NCBI GenBank assembly: GCA_011109175.1
Contig: RDEW01000009.1
Location: 516,875-580,874 of the forward strand
Length of the DNA stretch: 64,000 nt
From: Dicyema japonicum
Taxonomy: Eukaryota > Dicyemida > Rhombozoa > Dicyemidae
Direction: 5' to 3'
The notes below the pieces were generated by a model. It searched no databases. It saw nothing but the letters and a program-made list of their open reading frames with translations, and was not told where the DNA came from. Made by a program: the position numbers and the translations under genes. This document shows positions 22,233 to 33,955 of this stretch, piece by piece (within the stretch, counting starts at the first letter, position 1; the number at the start of each line of letters is the position of its first letter).

Positions 22233-22854
22233 TGATTTGTTAAATGTATTATTTTTAATTTAAAATTTTATTGATTTTCAATTCAATAAAGTATTAAATT
22301 TAATATTAATTTGATTAATTTCATAGCGGAATTTCGGACTGTTCTCCCCCAGTACGTGCTTGTGTGAGGTCGAGAGGATCATCATACTAAGCTGATGGCA
22401 ATGTTGGAACGTGTTGAGATCACTTAGTTAGTGATCTATAAGAAATCAGCAGAGGAACATCATAGTCATCTACTACCCAAAGAATATAGGAAACGAGATG
22501 CTTAAGAGAGTGATAAAATATCGATAATGACTTTTTTTGCATATTCTACGTATGAATGGGGTGACACTGTGCTGACTTATTATGGAGGACTGTTTCAACC
22601 TTAATGGAACACAGAAAACTACACTTCCTCTCTGTCTGGATCAGGATTATCCTGATTTGGGGGATGAAATAACGGCTAGCCTTGGTGAATTAAGAATGCC
22701 CAAAAGGTAGCCAGCAAATTTTATCATCTCCTGCTTATCGGGCAACACTTAAATCACTCGTATTGGGGTTAAGTTATATTTAAAAATTAAATAATTTATA
22801 ATAATTTAAAAATTAGAATAATTATTTTGAAAATTGTACGTGTGCTTTTTGTCA
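22233..22854. other. Intergenic between ADAM17 and CHRAC1
   Basis: The two genes are divergent, so both promoters should lie here. The sequence is AT-rich. A 42-codon frame at about 22584-22712 (start MEDCFNLNGTQKTTLP) is not recognised and may be chance. No other feature is evident. Confidence 0.35.
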
Positions 22855-23183
22855 ATGTCGTTTTCTCTCCCACTAACTAAAATCAAAACAATAATGAAGA
22901 GTTGCCCGGACGGTTGCAACATTTCTTCCGATTCCCAACTAATGATAGCCAAGGCTGCTGTATTATTATCGACCATTACATTAGGAACTATTCATCAATC
23001 AATTAGCTGAAGGGGCTCATCAAATATCATCAGGAAGTGAGGTCACCTACAATGAACTGGCAGAATTTGTTCAGTCAGTCCCCAAATATGACTTCATTTA
23101 TGGTCTCTTGGTTTCTTGTATTCATAGAGATTATTCCCAAGAAAGTCACTTTCAGGGAGGCCAAGGAGTTAATCAGGAATTGA
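22855..23183 (+). CDS. CHRAC1: CHRAC1-like histone-fold protein
   Basis: CHRAC1 pairs with POLE3 as a histone-fold heterodimer in the CHRAC/ACF chromatin remodeller. Related subunits work with DNA polymerase epsilon. The product starts MSFSLPLTKIKTIMKSCPD, the typical first helix. It continues through IAKAAELFINQLAEGA, the central histone-fold helix, and EVTYNELAEFVQSVPKY to IPKKVTFREAKEL. Two 25-nt introns (22960-22984 and 23103-23127) join the three exons in frame. The inferred protein is about 90 residues and lacks the acidic tail of the animal orthologues. A further small 3' exon cannot be excluded. It is divergent from the ADAM17 gene. Confidence 0.75.
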
Positions 23184-23625
23184 GTAATTTTTATTATACT
23201 TTTTGATATGTTCTTTTTATGGTCACACGTGTTGGTAGGGACTGATAATCCCCTGTGTCTTTTGTCCTCTTTTTAGTAACAGATTTGTGAATCATTCTGT
23301 TTCAGGAGACGCCCAGCAAAGACGTCTTTGAAAAAGATTATTTGGCATTCTCTACTTAAATGGATGAACTATGAAGAGGCGTTTACAACTGTGGTTCTGG
23401 ACTTGTCTCAATGTGACTACAATTTCATGAACTAAAGCTAACATAGGAAGCTCATCAGCTTGGCTGAGTTTTCCGTTTTGTGATGATTGACGCACAACCT
23501 GGAGACCTTTGGACACGACAATAGTTTTGTAAATGCTTGGTATGTCCATCGTCTGAATGAGATATCTACACATGTGATGTGACTAGGGGATTCATGTCAA
23601 TAAAGTCAAAAATTTTAATAAGCAC
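23184..23625. other. Downstream flank of CHRAC1, no clear gene
   Basis: A minus-strand frame of 73 codons (23573-23352) is open but unrecognised. A possible acceptor (TTCTGTTTCAG near 23305) could belong to a last CHRAC1 exon, but no conserved sequence follows it. Confidence 0.3.
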
Positions 23626-23629
23626 TGTC

Positions 23630-23965
23630 ATGTGATGAGTAGTATTTGTAATCCCACATGTGCAGCCGAAGGCACAATATTAAATGTCAGTCTCTCCCGC
23701 TTTCCTCGATTGTTACCCAGTGATCTCTCAGGTCGTTCACGACTTTCTACTCTTTAGTGTTTTTTTATTGATGCAGGCCGAGCATTGGTGTCTCTTGTGA
23801 TAGGTGGATCATATGGCGCCTCGTAGGATTTGAAGAAGCTACAGACTAGAAAATAAGTCGACTGGTAGGCAAAGGTGCGGGAATAGAACCCAAAGCTGAT
23901 CCCAACACGAGGGATAACAGTAACTACTATGTTACTTCTGTTTGACAGTAAATAAATCCACGATG
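23630..23965 (-). repeat. tRNA-derived SINE with LINE-like tail
   Basis: The head is at the right. On the minus strand it reads GGGTTCTATTCCCGC at 23880-23891, a slightly altered B box. The body has AGGTGGATCATATGGCGCC. The left end (CCCACATGTGCAGC near 23656) matches the LINE 3' tail at 17757-17810. Confidence 0.65.
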
Positions 23966-24017
23966 ACACTGCAAGTGCCTATTAGAAATTTATATAAAAC
24001 CAATAATCATTGACAAG

Positions 24018-25665
24018 ATAAAAAGGAATGGGGGCCGTCAGGTGATTCCGGTCTCCTTAAGCAGCCATCTCATCTTTTTCGGTGTTCCTCCCGAGAGGCA
24101 CACACTTTCTGTTCCACTTTTCGGAAACTTGGAAATTTAGCGGGCTTCCGTTCTCCTCACAAATTTATCGAACGGAGTTGGAATTAGTTGCGAAGAGAAC
24201 TTTTGTAGGGCACTCGTGACTGTTTCTTGGAGGAATTAATTTTCTTTAGGTTCGCATACGATAGGGTTTTGCCCCATGCCTCACAGCAGTAGCTGATTAT
24301 CGGTTGTATGCATTGCGAATAAAAGTGATTTAATGTTGAGTGGAAACAGCTTTTTTAATATCCAAGTAGTGTCTTTACAAAATTTAGTTTTCGTTGGGAG
24401 GAAATGACTTGCTGAAGTGTTTGCTGAAAGTCATATGTGGTCCCCAATATTTTGAAGAGTTAGTGGAGGGGATTGACATTCTATTATGGGTAAAGAAAGG
24501 TTCGAGTTGGCCGAAGTTTGAATTATAAGCCCTCCTTGATGTATTTCGTTAAGCATGTAAGGTGAGTAGTTATAAAGTGACCCTTCTTAAAACCATGTTG
24601 AAAGATACGTCCGGGAGGTAAGGTTTAATCTGATCGAGAATGAGTTTTTCCAGGATTTTTGAAGAGGCACACAGAAGAGATATAGATCTGTAAGAGGTCG
24701 GTGAGCCCTTCGGCCGTCCTGGTTTTAAGATTGGTCGTATATCGGATAATTTCCATAGTGTAGAGATTGAGTTCCTGCTGTTGAAGAGTTTGAAAATTCA
24801 GATGAGGGCCATGATAGGGCCTATCTTCAATACTATTGTAGGGATACCATCTGAACCGCTTGAATAGGACGATTTTTGGTGCTGAATCGCCTTCCGCACG
24901 ACATCCATAAAAAGATTATTCCTGGTTGCGTCTCGTTAAGATTTAATGAAAGAAATGGAAGGAACTCAATCTTCTGGTGAGGGAAAAAACTCACGGAAAA
25001 CTAAACCTTCATAATCCTGTTTAAAAAGTTTTTGTTCTCTAAGTCTTCGCAAGGAGATGTCCTCAAAGAGTTGGTGAAGCCTCGGAGAGTATTCCATATC
25101 CTCGTGAAAAATGACTGTTTACTTAGGGTGGACATGAAGTTATTCCAGACCCTCTCCTGTTTCATCTTGGCCTTGTTACTGATCTCTCTCCAAAGCTCGA
25201 ATCCTCACCCTGGTTTCCTTCGATTGAATCTGTTGGCTTTTCTTTCCTTCGTAAGTGAATTGAATGCGCGGGAAGACTTCTTCGTGAAATGGATTGGCTT
25301 TCTTTTGATAAAAGTCTTCATACTGCCACACACTACGCCAATGAAGTAGTGTAATACTTTATCGAGGGAGCTGAAGTTGTTAGGGTCAAAACCATACAAC
25401 TTTTAGTCGACGAAGTATGAAAACAATCCCCAGTCGACGTTTTTGTAGTCTGACAGTAACATAGACTTTCCTTCGATAGACACTCTTACTTTTGGGGGAA
25501 ACATGCGTCTTCCCCGCGTCAGGGTGGGAGGGAGAAAGTGGGTGTGTAATTTTTCTGTGATTTCCTTCTCGATAAGTGTAATGACTCCACCACCGCGGCC
25601 AGAAAAGCGGTCACGTCGAAATAAGTAAAAATTTAGAATTTTCAAAGTCAATATCACATTCATCC
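24018..25665 (-). mobile_element. APE-type LINE, internally deleted
   Basis: The 5' end at 25663 starts inside the endonuclease (RRDRFSGRGGGVITLIEKEI). It then jumps to the post-endonuclease linker SDYKNVDWGLFSYFVD, so part of the nuclease, including the SDH motif, is missing. RT motifs follow on the minus strand: GSDGIPTIVLKIGP, ILKPGRPKGSPTSYRSISLL, VSFQHGFKKGHFITTHLTCL. The catalytic YADD region is deleted or unreadable. C-terminal sequence around CEAWGKTLSY lies near 24270. The 3' end carries the family tail at 24018-24060 (GGTGATTCCGGTCTCC on the plus strand). Several frame breaks show it is dead. Confidence 0.7.
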
Positions 25666-25743
25666 AGGATCAATAACATAGTTTGAAAAAAATTTATTTA
25701 AAGATTATTTTTTATATAATAAAATTATAAACTATCATTTCAA

Positions 25744-26331
25744 ATGTCAATTCCAAACTACTCGATGTGTGTCGAATCAATTATCAAATCTCTCTACGAT
25801 AATTCAGACAAAAATGAAAAAATAAGCAAGGTAAGACTTAAAAATAGTCATAGGTCTTTCAATTTTCAGCGGACATAATCTATGATCTCAACTTAATTGT
25901 ACCTTTACATCTTACGCATACAGGATTCACTGCCGATGACCCCGGAAACGCTCTATTGCAGATTTTTACATACAGAGTATTAAGAATTTTAATCCAAGTT
26001 CCTGCAATGTCGACGACCTGGTGACCCTTGGTAAAAATCAATTTGGGATTGACCTCGTAGCAGACAAAGAGTCAGATTTGTCTGAGAAATTGTATTTTTA
26101 AGATTTTTATATTTTAGGGAGACAAGTTTAAATAATTCACCAAGAGGTCTTTGGAGTCTTCAAGAGGAAGTCGACTTGTATAACGGCTTTTATCAAACTG
26201 GGGGAGACTTTGATGAAATTGCGGATATCATTAAGAGTCGGAGTATCACCAATTTGAAACGAAAATGGAAAGGTATGCAGAAAAATAAAAATAAAATGAA
26301 GTTATTGAACGATATGTTTGAATCAAAATAA
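25744..26331 (+). CDS. SANT/Myb-domain protein (small)
   Basis: The frame begins MSIPNYSMCVESIIKSLYDN. The 3' part encodes a clear SANT/Myb-like repeat (RGLWSLQEEVDLYNGFYQTG, then GDFDEIADIIKSRSITNLK). The conserved Trp, the acidic pair and the final KRKWK are in place. SANT repeats bind DNA or histone tails in transcription and chromatin factors. A first intron of 23 nt probably starts after KNEKISK (about 25831). The central exon boundaries (25900-26130) are uncertain because stops occur in the simple readings. The protein ends with a Lys-rich tail before the stop at 26329-26331. The exact family cannot be named. Confidence 0.55.
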
Positions 26332-28062
26332 ATAATTATTTTTCAAAAACTGATTGATTTGTTTTTTATTTTGCTACCTGAAAGATTGTGATCGATTACT
26401 TACTAAGCTTACGTGACGTGACTTCTTGGACGGATTTTAATTTAAAAAAATTTTGAACAAAAAAAATCATTGCCGAAAAAGTGAGTAACCAGATATGAAG
26501 AATTTGAGTTTCTTACAATTTCGATCAATATCATACAGCTGAGTTATCGCACTTTAACCAAAACTCACTTATATACATACAACATTGAGCTTTAATAAGT
26601 GCAAAAGTCCGGGCTGTGGAGGTCTCGTTTGTCACTAATCGAAGCTCGCAACATGCCCGCCGCAGGTGTCTAGTATTCAATATAAAAACAACAGTTAAAA
26701 TATTTAATATTTTTTATAATTTTTAGTGGACCGCAGCTAAGTATCCGATACTCGCCGTTGAGAACCACTGGTTAGGAGGATCAACAAATTTTTCAATTCA
26801 GATTGATAGTATTGCATTATTAGTAATTTACGTACGTTACATCAATCAAAGTGATGTCATTCATTAAGAATTTTTATTTTCTGAACACCTTCAACACGAC
26901 ACAAAAGGCTTAACAATTTTAAAATTAAATCTTGAGGGCGCTGAAATTTCGAAGCTTCAAATTTTTATCAAAAGGGGCCGCTAACTTAAAAAAGGTTAAG
27001 AACCATTGGAATAAACATCGCGTTCACAGTCATCGTGGGTTTTTATCGACTTAATTTTTTGACGGATGGAATCATTGTTAAATAGTATTCTTGCATAATC
27101 TCAAAGATTCGACTCCCATCACATTCATCCAGGAACAAGCAGTTGTACGGGAACAACATGCTTTTGCGATCATTTCAGATATACAAAGTTTCAAGTCAGT
27201 GAATGAAAAGTAGCAACAAAATATTAATTTGTATGTTGTTTGTATTTTTACAGTAATCGAGTTAACATTTTTTTTAATTTTTCAAAGTTTTCTCTACAAA
27301 TGAACAACAGCCTTAATGACTTTATGCTTTATTTGACGTGGCAATATTGCATGCACCTGGAATTTATTTCACATTTCTTCTTATTTAATGTTGACCATCA
27401 AAATGTTCAGATTTTTATTCAATAAATAATAATTTCTAATCATAAATTCCATCCCCAAATATATATCACCTAGGTTGAGAAACACAGAAAAATGTCATGT
27501 GGCTCGCTGACGACGTGGTGCCATTTAGAAGAAAAGAACTACACTTTCGCTTTCCAACTAAATGGACCAACAAGAAGGCCTATGCTGTTGTAGAGATGTT
27601 GAGGCAAACCCTACACCAGCCAGAATAGTTTATAATTAAGTCAATTTTATGTCAAAAATCACCCTAATTATTATAGAATATATTACCTAAAGATTTATAA
27701 TCAAATTTCCACAAATTATTGATTGCCAAAATTCAGTAAGAAATTATTAAAAAGCTAAGCCAAAAGCATTATGTTAAAAGTACCAATAAAATAGCGATTG
27801 ATTACAAGGAGACTTATTTAGTTAAAGACCAATATTGAAATTATTGTAGCTTTTACGGTAACCATGATACTATAGCCCGCACTTGCAGCAAAGACACAAT
27901 TTTGGAGCACAATTTTAGAATGTGGCTTTGAATTGATGCATATTTAATTTTAATAATACATAATTAAAAATGTTAATTTATTCAATTATTTAATCTAAAC
28001 AAATAAATTCTCTAAGAATTCTGTTGTGGTTTTTGGTGTGTTTTGCTGAATTCATTGTGGCA
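26332..28062. other. Intergenic, AT-rich, with possible hAT-like ends and a SINE tail
   Basis: No gene is established. TTGAGAACCACTGG at 26758-26771 and TTAAGAACCATTGG at 26997-27010 resemble right ends of hAT-type DNA transposons, but no left partner or 8-bp duplication was found. A short frame at about 27490-27630 (MWLADDVVPFRRKELHFRF) is unrecognised. A LINE/SINE tail copy lies at 27852-27905 (TAGCCCGCACTTGCAGCAAA). Confidence 0.3.
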
Positions 28063-29012
28063 ATGTCGAAATTGTTGAAATTCAAGTGCAGACTGAAAAA
28101 TGGATCCAAGGAATTCGAGCTGCCTTATAATGCCACATACCAGAATTTAGTTGATACCATTTCTTCCATTTCCGGAAGGACAGCTGACGGTTTTAAGATT
28201 CTTGCAGGCTATCCTCCCAAAGAGTTCACTTCTACTGATCCTGAGTCTTCATTAGGTATCTTCCTTTGAATGGATATTTAGTATATTACAGCCAGTCTTG
28301 GAATATGTGGAAATATATTGTTCACAATACGGGAAGTTCAGACGAAGGATCAATCCCTCACATTGCAGGAAGAAATTGCCAAACAATTTGACGACAAAGT
28401 GGGATTTTTCACCAAACATGTCGTAAATGCTGACAATTCGTGCTTGTTTTCGTCAATAAATTACCTCATAAATGACCTTGATAGGTTTATTTATCGATAA
28501 TCGATAGTCCATCAAAGAATGAAAATGAAGCATTGAGGGCCATCGTTGTTTCCAGTATTCTGAGTGACCTCTGAAATAGTGAAACATTTTTGGAGATGAA
28601 TCCCCAGGATTACTGCAGGTGGATATCGGATTGCAATACCTGGGGAGGAGCTATTGAACTGGATGTGTTGTCTGCCCACTACAGGGTCCAAATTAATGTC
28701 GTGGACGTCACGGTCCCCCAGATAATCAAGTTTGGGGAGAACCTGGGGTATCAGAATATGGTGTTTATGGTTTACAATGGATCGCATTACGACGGCTTGA
28801 TTTTTGAGTTCGGCGATCCGTCTTTCCCTTCACAAAGAAGGTTCTCTACTGCTACGGACACTCATTTGTTTGAGAATGCTTTCGAATTGGCCAAGGAATT
28901 GAAGAATCTAGTGACGTCTTTCATTTGTTGTGACTGTAATGCTATATTTTATGGCAATCACGAGATTGCTAATCACTCCAAAATTACGGGACATGTGAAC
29001 TACACTAACTGA
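28063..29012 (+). CDS. YOD1: YOD1/OTU1 deubiquitinase
   Basis: An OTU-family cysteine protease that trims ubiquitin chains with p97/VCP in ER-associated degradation. The order is typical. An N-terminal ubiquitin-like UBX domain (LLKFKCRLKNGSKEFELPY, ILAGYPPKEF) comes first. The OTU domain follows, with the catalytic loop NADNSCLFSSINYL and, after NTWGGAIELDVLSAHYRV, the His motif NGSHYDGL. A C-terminal C2H2 finger (CCDCNAIFYGNHEIANHSKI) ends the protein. Introns are 28256-28291 (36 nt) and 28485-28507 (23 nt). The ATG at 28063 gives the expected N-terminus. An in-frame TGA at 28572-28574 interrupts a variable loop between the catalytic Cys and the WGGA motif. I read it as a sequencing error or local mutation in an otherwise intact gene. 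Confidence 0.88.
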
Positions 29013-29800
29013 TTTATTTTTTAAATATTTGGTAGCCTACTTTAATAGATTTAAATTTTAAATTAATTGGACAACAAAGTGAATGTTGAAGTTTTGACTG
29101 TATAGCTATTTCCTTTCAATGTTGCGAGTGAAGCTTGTTCGAATAGCGGCGGAGATCGCTAAAACGTGCGGGAATCAAATTCCCAGTCGACAGAGAAATT
29201 CCAAACTCGAAAGTCAAATCACTTCGTCGGAAGGTCGCATTATAGATAGCTCACAAAAATAAAATAGATTTAATTGTTTTTTGAAAACAGATTTCGTGGA
29301 TACATGTGTTGATTTAAAAATTTAGTGGTTAATTAATGAATAGTTAATAATTAATATTTTATTGTTAATAAATTTTTCATTGATAAAAAAAAATTAATGA
29401 ATTGATTCTGGTTAATTCTTCACAGACTTTGTCAACACAAAATCATAACTATCATCCTATACGTTTATGGCAGATGGTCTTTATAGTTGTTGTATCTATC
29501 CTACTGATATCTTAGGTGTATCCGACACTCCTCTGCTCAGAACTTCTGGCTTCCACAATCTCCCGAGTATATCACCTTTTCCATGATCACTTTAGAAGAA
29601 AGACGAGAGTTTTCCATCATGAAGTAATTGGAAATTTCTGGCAATAGCGGTACATTACCACATCAATTTTCCGACCAATTAACCTCTTTAGTGTTTAATA
29701 ATTTTAGTAGCTAAAGTTATTCAAATTATTTGTCTTTATTGACTAGTACTTTTGCCCTTCACTTTCCCTTAAAGGTGTTCGAATAAGTAATTTTTGCAGC
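29013..29800. other. Intergenic, mostly AT-rich
   Basis: A 47-codon frame at 29119-29262 (MLRVKLVRIAAEIAKTCGNQ) is open but unrecognised, and low confidence as a gene. The rest (29270-29800) shows no recognisable coding or repeat structure. Confidence 0.3.
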
Positions 29801-29803
29801 AAG

Positions 29804-31125
29804 TTGACGTCATCGGAACATAGGCAACTCTGCCGTCTGGCTTGTGTTGGCTATCACCAAACTAATGACCAGGATGCTTTCAGGTACAATATCAGAAACA
29901 ATTCGACACGTAATGTTCTCCCCCAAGATAATCGCATTCGACAAGAGGGGAGGGGGGATACGCCTTATTGCTGTCGGCTTGTTTTTTTGTCGGTTGCCCT
30001 CAAAGCTCTAATGCAGAGAAATCTTGCCTGCGCTTGTAACACAGCTACAACCAACCAAATACGGGTCAGCGCACTCGGGGTTGTGAAGCAGCAGTTCATG
30101 CTGTCCGTACATTTACTGAAAAAAACGAGAATATGTAATCTGGAAGATTGTTGTACATTCTACCTATCAGTGTACAACTATGTTCATAGCTCATATGGAA
30201 AACCTGGTTCAAGGCTAATTCGTCTAAAAAAATTCATTCCAGGTCCACAGTCAATACTTCATTCTATCGTCCTCTGGAGTCCAACAAGGAGACTCACTGG
30301 ACTCTGCCTTGGTCAGCCTGAAAATTGCCCGTATCACGGGATATTGTTCTACTCCTCTGAAAGTATGGTATTTGGATGATTGCACCATGAGGGGTCATCC
30401 GAAAGATGTGCTGGATTGCTTGAAAAGTCTGATAGTTCAAATGGAATCTCTATGCCTAACTCTGAACACTTCGAAATGTGAAGTGACACCTTGATGACGA
30501 TACAGTCCGCTTGGACTGAAGATTTTCCAGACTCATAAGTGCCGGTGTGGTGGTACCGTCGACTGTTATAAACATGATGCCCTTTCTTGTAGAAGTGCAG
30601 GACAATTCCCAAGATGTAAGAAGATCAACGGAATTGTTAAGCGAAGCCTGGAATCTTCTGGATACCTCTCCATACTTGAACCTGTTGACTTAGACAGAGG
30701 AAATGGAAAACGGTCTGACGGAATCACAATTATTCCATCGAGGAGGGGAAACCTTTGGTATGTAATGCTACGTGCGTCGACCCCTTTTTCTCATCCAACA
30801 TTGTGGGGAGCGCGGTAGACAGACTGTAATATAATGAGGGCAAACGACCTTTTTTCTCATCAAACGGAAAAAATAATGAGGGCAAAGGAGAAAAAATACA
30901 AGCATTACGCGATCGATTCACGTTCTACCCCATCGTTAGTTGAGAAAACAGGAGGAATAAGCGGGAAATCGCTTCGTTTCCTAAAGAAACTCGGACGACT
31001 AGCTACACTAAAAAGTCACGAAGCACTTGAGACTCGGTGGCTTCTCCAATTGATCTCTGTTACGATGGCGAGAGGCAACTTAACGTTGATTATGTCGGCG
31101 GGGACCAATTTTGATTGATTTTGTG
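29804..31125 (+). pseudogene. YLDD-type reverse transcriptase element, degenerate
   Basis: Fragments of one retroelement are in order but in shifting frames. An RT start resembling RTRGCEAAVHAVRTF lies near 30060-30120. The catalytic block YLDDCTMRGHPKDVLDCL follows near 30360, continuing to LCLTLNTSKCEV. The C-terminal domain is LEPVDLDRGNGKRSDGITII near 30670-30730. The extreme C-terminus KSHEALETRWLLQLISVTMA and RGN lies near 31010-31080. The YLDD form of the RT active site and the following GKRxDG nuclease-like domain mark the same family as the copies at 13295, 38984, 46957 and 62460. Many stops show it is inactive. Confidence 0.6.
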
Positions 31126-31639
31126 TTTTAATAAATTAATTAAGTCAACAAATTGTCCAATCATTTTCAATGTTTTTTATGCTTTTAACGTCTTTGCTAT
31201 TAATATCACATAGGGATTAAAAAATAAATTGTTTTCCGATGGAAATTATTAAGTGTTGACAAACAGCATTATGTTGAAGAATCGACTAGGTCACAATCTC
31301 AGTTGGGAACTTTTTAAATAAAAAATTAAAAGCCAAGAGTTTTCTATTAAAAGTCGATTTAGGAGATGTTGATGAGATTTAATTATTAATTTTTTAATGG
31401 AAAACTTTGCTATTCGTCAAATTAATTCAAATAACTCCAAACACTGCATCTCTTGTTATCTATATGACGCAAGGTGGGCCACTCCTTTCTTATCTAGATC
31501 CTGCGCCACAGCAGATACGTCTGAATGATCTCTGGAAGAGTAAGCTTTTAGTTGTTACTTTTTCTGTTAGTACCCAGTTATTCACGTGAAGTAACTGGGA
31601 GTAAATAAATAACCACAAAAAGATTCCAAACCTACATTC

Positions 31640-32300
31640 GATATCAAAAAATTAGCTCCTGTCTTTGTAGTCACAAAAACTTCATTCTTGCCGCCTATCG
31701 ATTTTCAATGAACCCTGAGGTTTCAACTGCGACAGCCCGGAAGACGAGGAATATTGAAATATCTAAGGCATTCATCACATTCCTATCTATTTGGAAAAGT
31801 CACCTAAACCCCAATAAACCGAAGGTTCCCCTTCTGAAGGAACTAGTCTTAAAAATAATACCAGATCTGTTTTTACATTAATTCCAAAGGACGACGTATT
31901 CGATTCACAACTCCATGCGAGACCTACCAACAGCGTTGTCTTTTAAGGATCTAAAGTCTTCAACTTGATGGCCCGAAACATATTGGTAAAGAAAGTCTTA
32001 AACTAAAACTCAAGTTATGGTTAGTTAAGTTACGCATTAGAAGAGATTCGGGTTTTGCTGATTTCTTAAGATCCAGAATTCAGCTTAAATGATGTCCTTG
32101 AGGATACCCTTACTCACCAGCACTCTTCGACTTTTTTTCTGAACTAATAACTTCAATTCAGTTGTAGTAAGCAGAAGCTTTTGTCATCACAAATCAGTTC
32201 TTTAATCGGCTACGATAATAATACAATCGTCCTGATTAGAATCCCTAAGACTTCCTCTTGCACTGATCATAATCTATTCGTATGATTCTTGTTCGATTGA
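31640..32300 (+). pseudogene. Weak LINE reverse transcriptase relic
   Basis: Very degraded. The readable pieces are KLKLWLVKLRIRRDSGFADF followed by YPYSPALFDFFSELI near 31990-32150, which resembles the GSPLSPALFNLF motif of the LINE RTs in this window. No continuous frame exists. Confidence 0.35.
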
Positions 32301-33265
32301 GAAATCTTGTAGTGAGTGGTCCCTGAAAATCAGTGTATTGAACGAAAGTCGCTTAAACTGACGAAGGAATAAGGAAAAATTATTTTTAAGCTGAAAACTG
32401 ATTTTTAAGTTTTTTCCTCAATAATTTTCGATGTTATTTTTCTGCCTCTTCTACCTCATCGACTATTTCTATACAACGGACCACGAAAATCCTCGAATAA
32501 GTATCTCTAGATATGATTGAGAAAATTATTTGATTGTCTACCCATTAGTGTCCTATATATCATTTTATTGCAATAATTTGGGCATTATAAGAGCGGATGG
32601 CTGGTAAACTTTAATATTGTGTCAAAAAGTTTCAAAAACTGAGACGGTCTTCTCCGTAAGATTTTTCCTGTTGATTCCTCCAACGTGAAGAACAGTCCTT
32701 AGTGAGTTACAAAATTAATTGTGTGTCTGACTAGAATTGATTTCCAGCAATAAACTGAATTTATTTTAGGAAATAGTAAATTAAAGAAATACCCAACCTT
32801 CTGGCTTGCTAAGAAATATACAATCAATTTCCCATGAAAAGCCAATTTAGTCAAAACCGGGTTGACTGTAAGACCAGGTTTTTAGAAGACACTATAATAA
32901 TTTGTTTGTTTAAACGGAAAGATTTCATTATTTATACAGTTAAAATGATGAATTTGATAAACTTTGAGATTGGGAATCTTTAGGAAGAAATTTTGATAAA
33001 GCGCGCGTACTAGTGACCAGTGCATGAAATAGACTGATTTGACCGCTCAACGTTTAAACACAATTTTATTAATAAATAATTATTTTATATAAATTTTTGA
33101 CTAACAGTAATTATTTATTAATTATATCACAAATTCCAGGAAAAATTAATTCTGTAATAAATTTAATTGTCCAGATGTTCTCAAATGGAACCCGAGATTT
33201 ATTTTTAATAGTCCTCCTTATCAGCAGACTACTAAATTCATAGAAAGACACAAGTTTAGATAAAC
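32301..33265. other. Intergenic, AT-rich
   Basis: No open frame of interest and no recognised repeat. Confidence 0.4.
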
Positions 33266-33266
33266 C

Positions 33267-33955
33267 TTGGCTTATCACTCACCTAATTGTAGGTCAAGTG
33301 GAAACGACGTCTGTTCTGTCGTACATCATCTAAGTCATACTCAAAGAGCTATTCGATTAGCCACAAGCTGTGCACAATTTTTCCTTGATCTCCCAGAAAA
33401 GAGCCCAGTCGATCAACTTTGCGTTGAAATTTACCAAATGTCATTCGATCGATCCTTCACGTAAGACGTCTTTAATTTGTATACTAAAATCGCGCATATT
33501 TTTTAAATTTAATAGAATGTGCCAATCATATGTCACTAATAGGCTCAAAAATTCGAATGGTCCCGGAAACCCTTCCAAAAGACCCCCGCCTATAGACGAA
33601 TCCAACAAAGTATGGTACCCGGCTTATTCTAGGAAAATATATTTGTTGTTACGAACCCTAAAAGAATTCGTAATAAACGTCTTGAAAGAGTTTGTTTTCA
33701 GATAATTTTAGAAAGTTTCAAAAAACGGGAAAACAATAACATGCCCTCTCTGCAGAAAATCTAGATATGTGGACTGCAATTACAGAATGATCACGTGTCC
33801 GAACTGCAAACATAGATTTTGCAAATTTTGTAAAATCGCTTCACATGCCTTTAATAATTGTCTCCCAATCGTCGAATCCCCCGAAACTACCACTCCCTGG
33901 GTGATATATATTTCAGAACCAATATTGCCGAATATGTATTTAAACACTCTCTAAG
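33267..33955 (+). CDS. IBR-type zinc-finger gene fragment
   Basis: The 3' part (about 33735-33890) encodes ITCPLCRKSRYVDCNYRMIT followed by CPNCKHRFCKFCKIASHAFNNC. Its cysteine spacing fits an IBR (in-between-RING) zinc domain, as in RBR E3 ubiquitin ligases. The upstream frame (33267-33463, with RAIRLATSCAQFFLDLPEKS) and the stretch 33510-33700 may be earlier exons, but no RING1 is visible and the joins are not fixed. A donor-like GTAAGACG after 33462 suggests an intron. The gene could be a short RBR relative, a partial gene or a pseudogene. Substrate and partners are unknown. Confidence 0.4.

Noticed and set aside
26758-27010. hAT-like terminal sequences TTGAGAACCACTGG and TTAAGAACCATTGG
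   Set aside because: Both are right-end-like, with no left partner, no transposase and no target duplication. Kept only as a note in the gap entry.
29119-29262. 47-codon ORF after YOD1
   Set aside because: No recognisable domain or conserved partner. Short frames of this size are common by chance.
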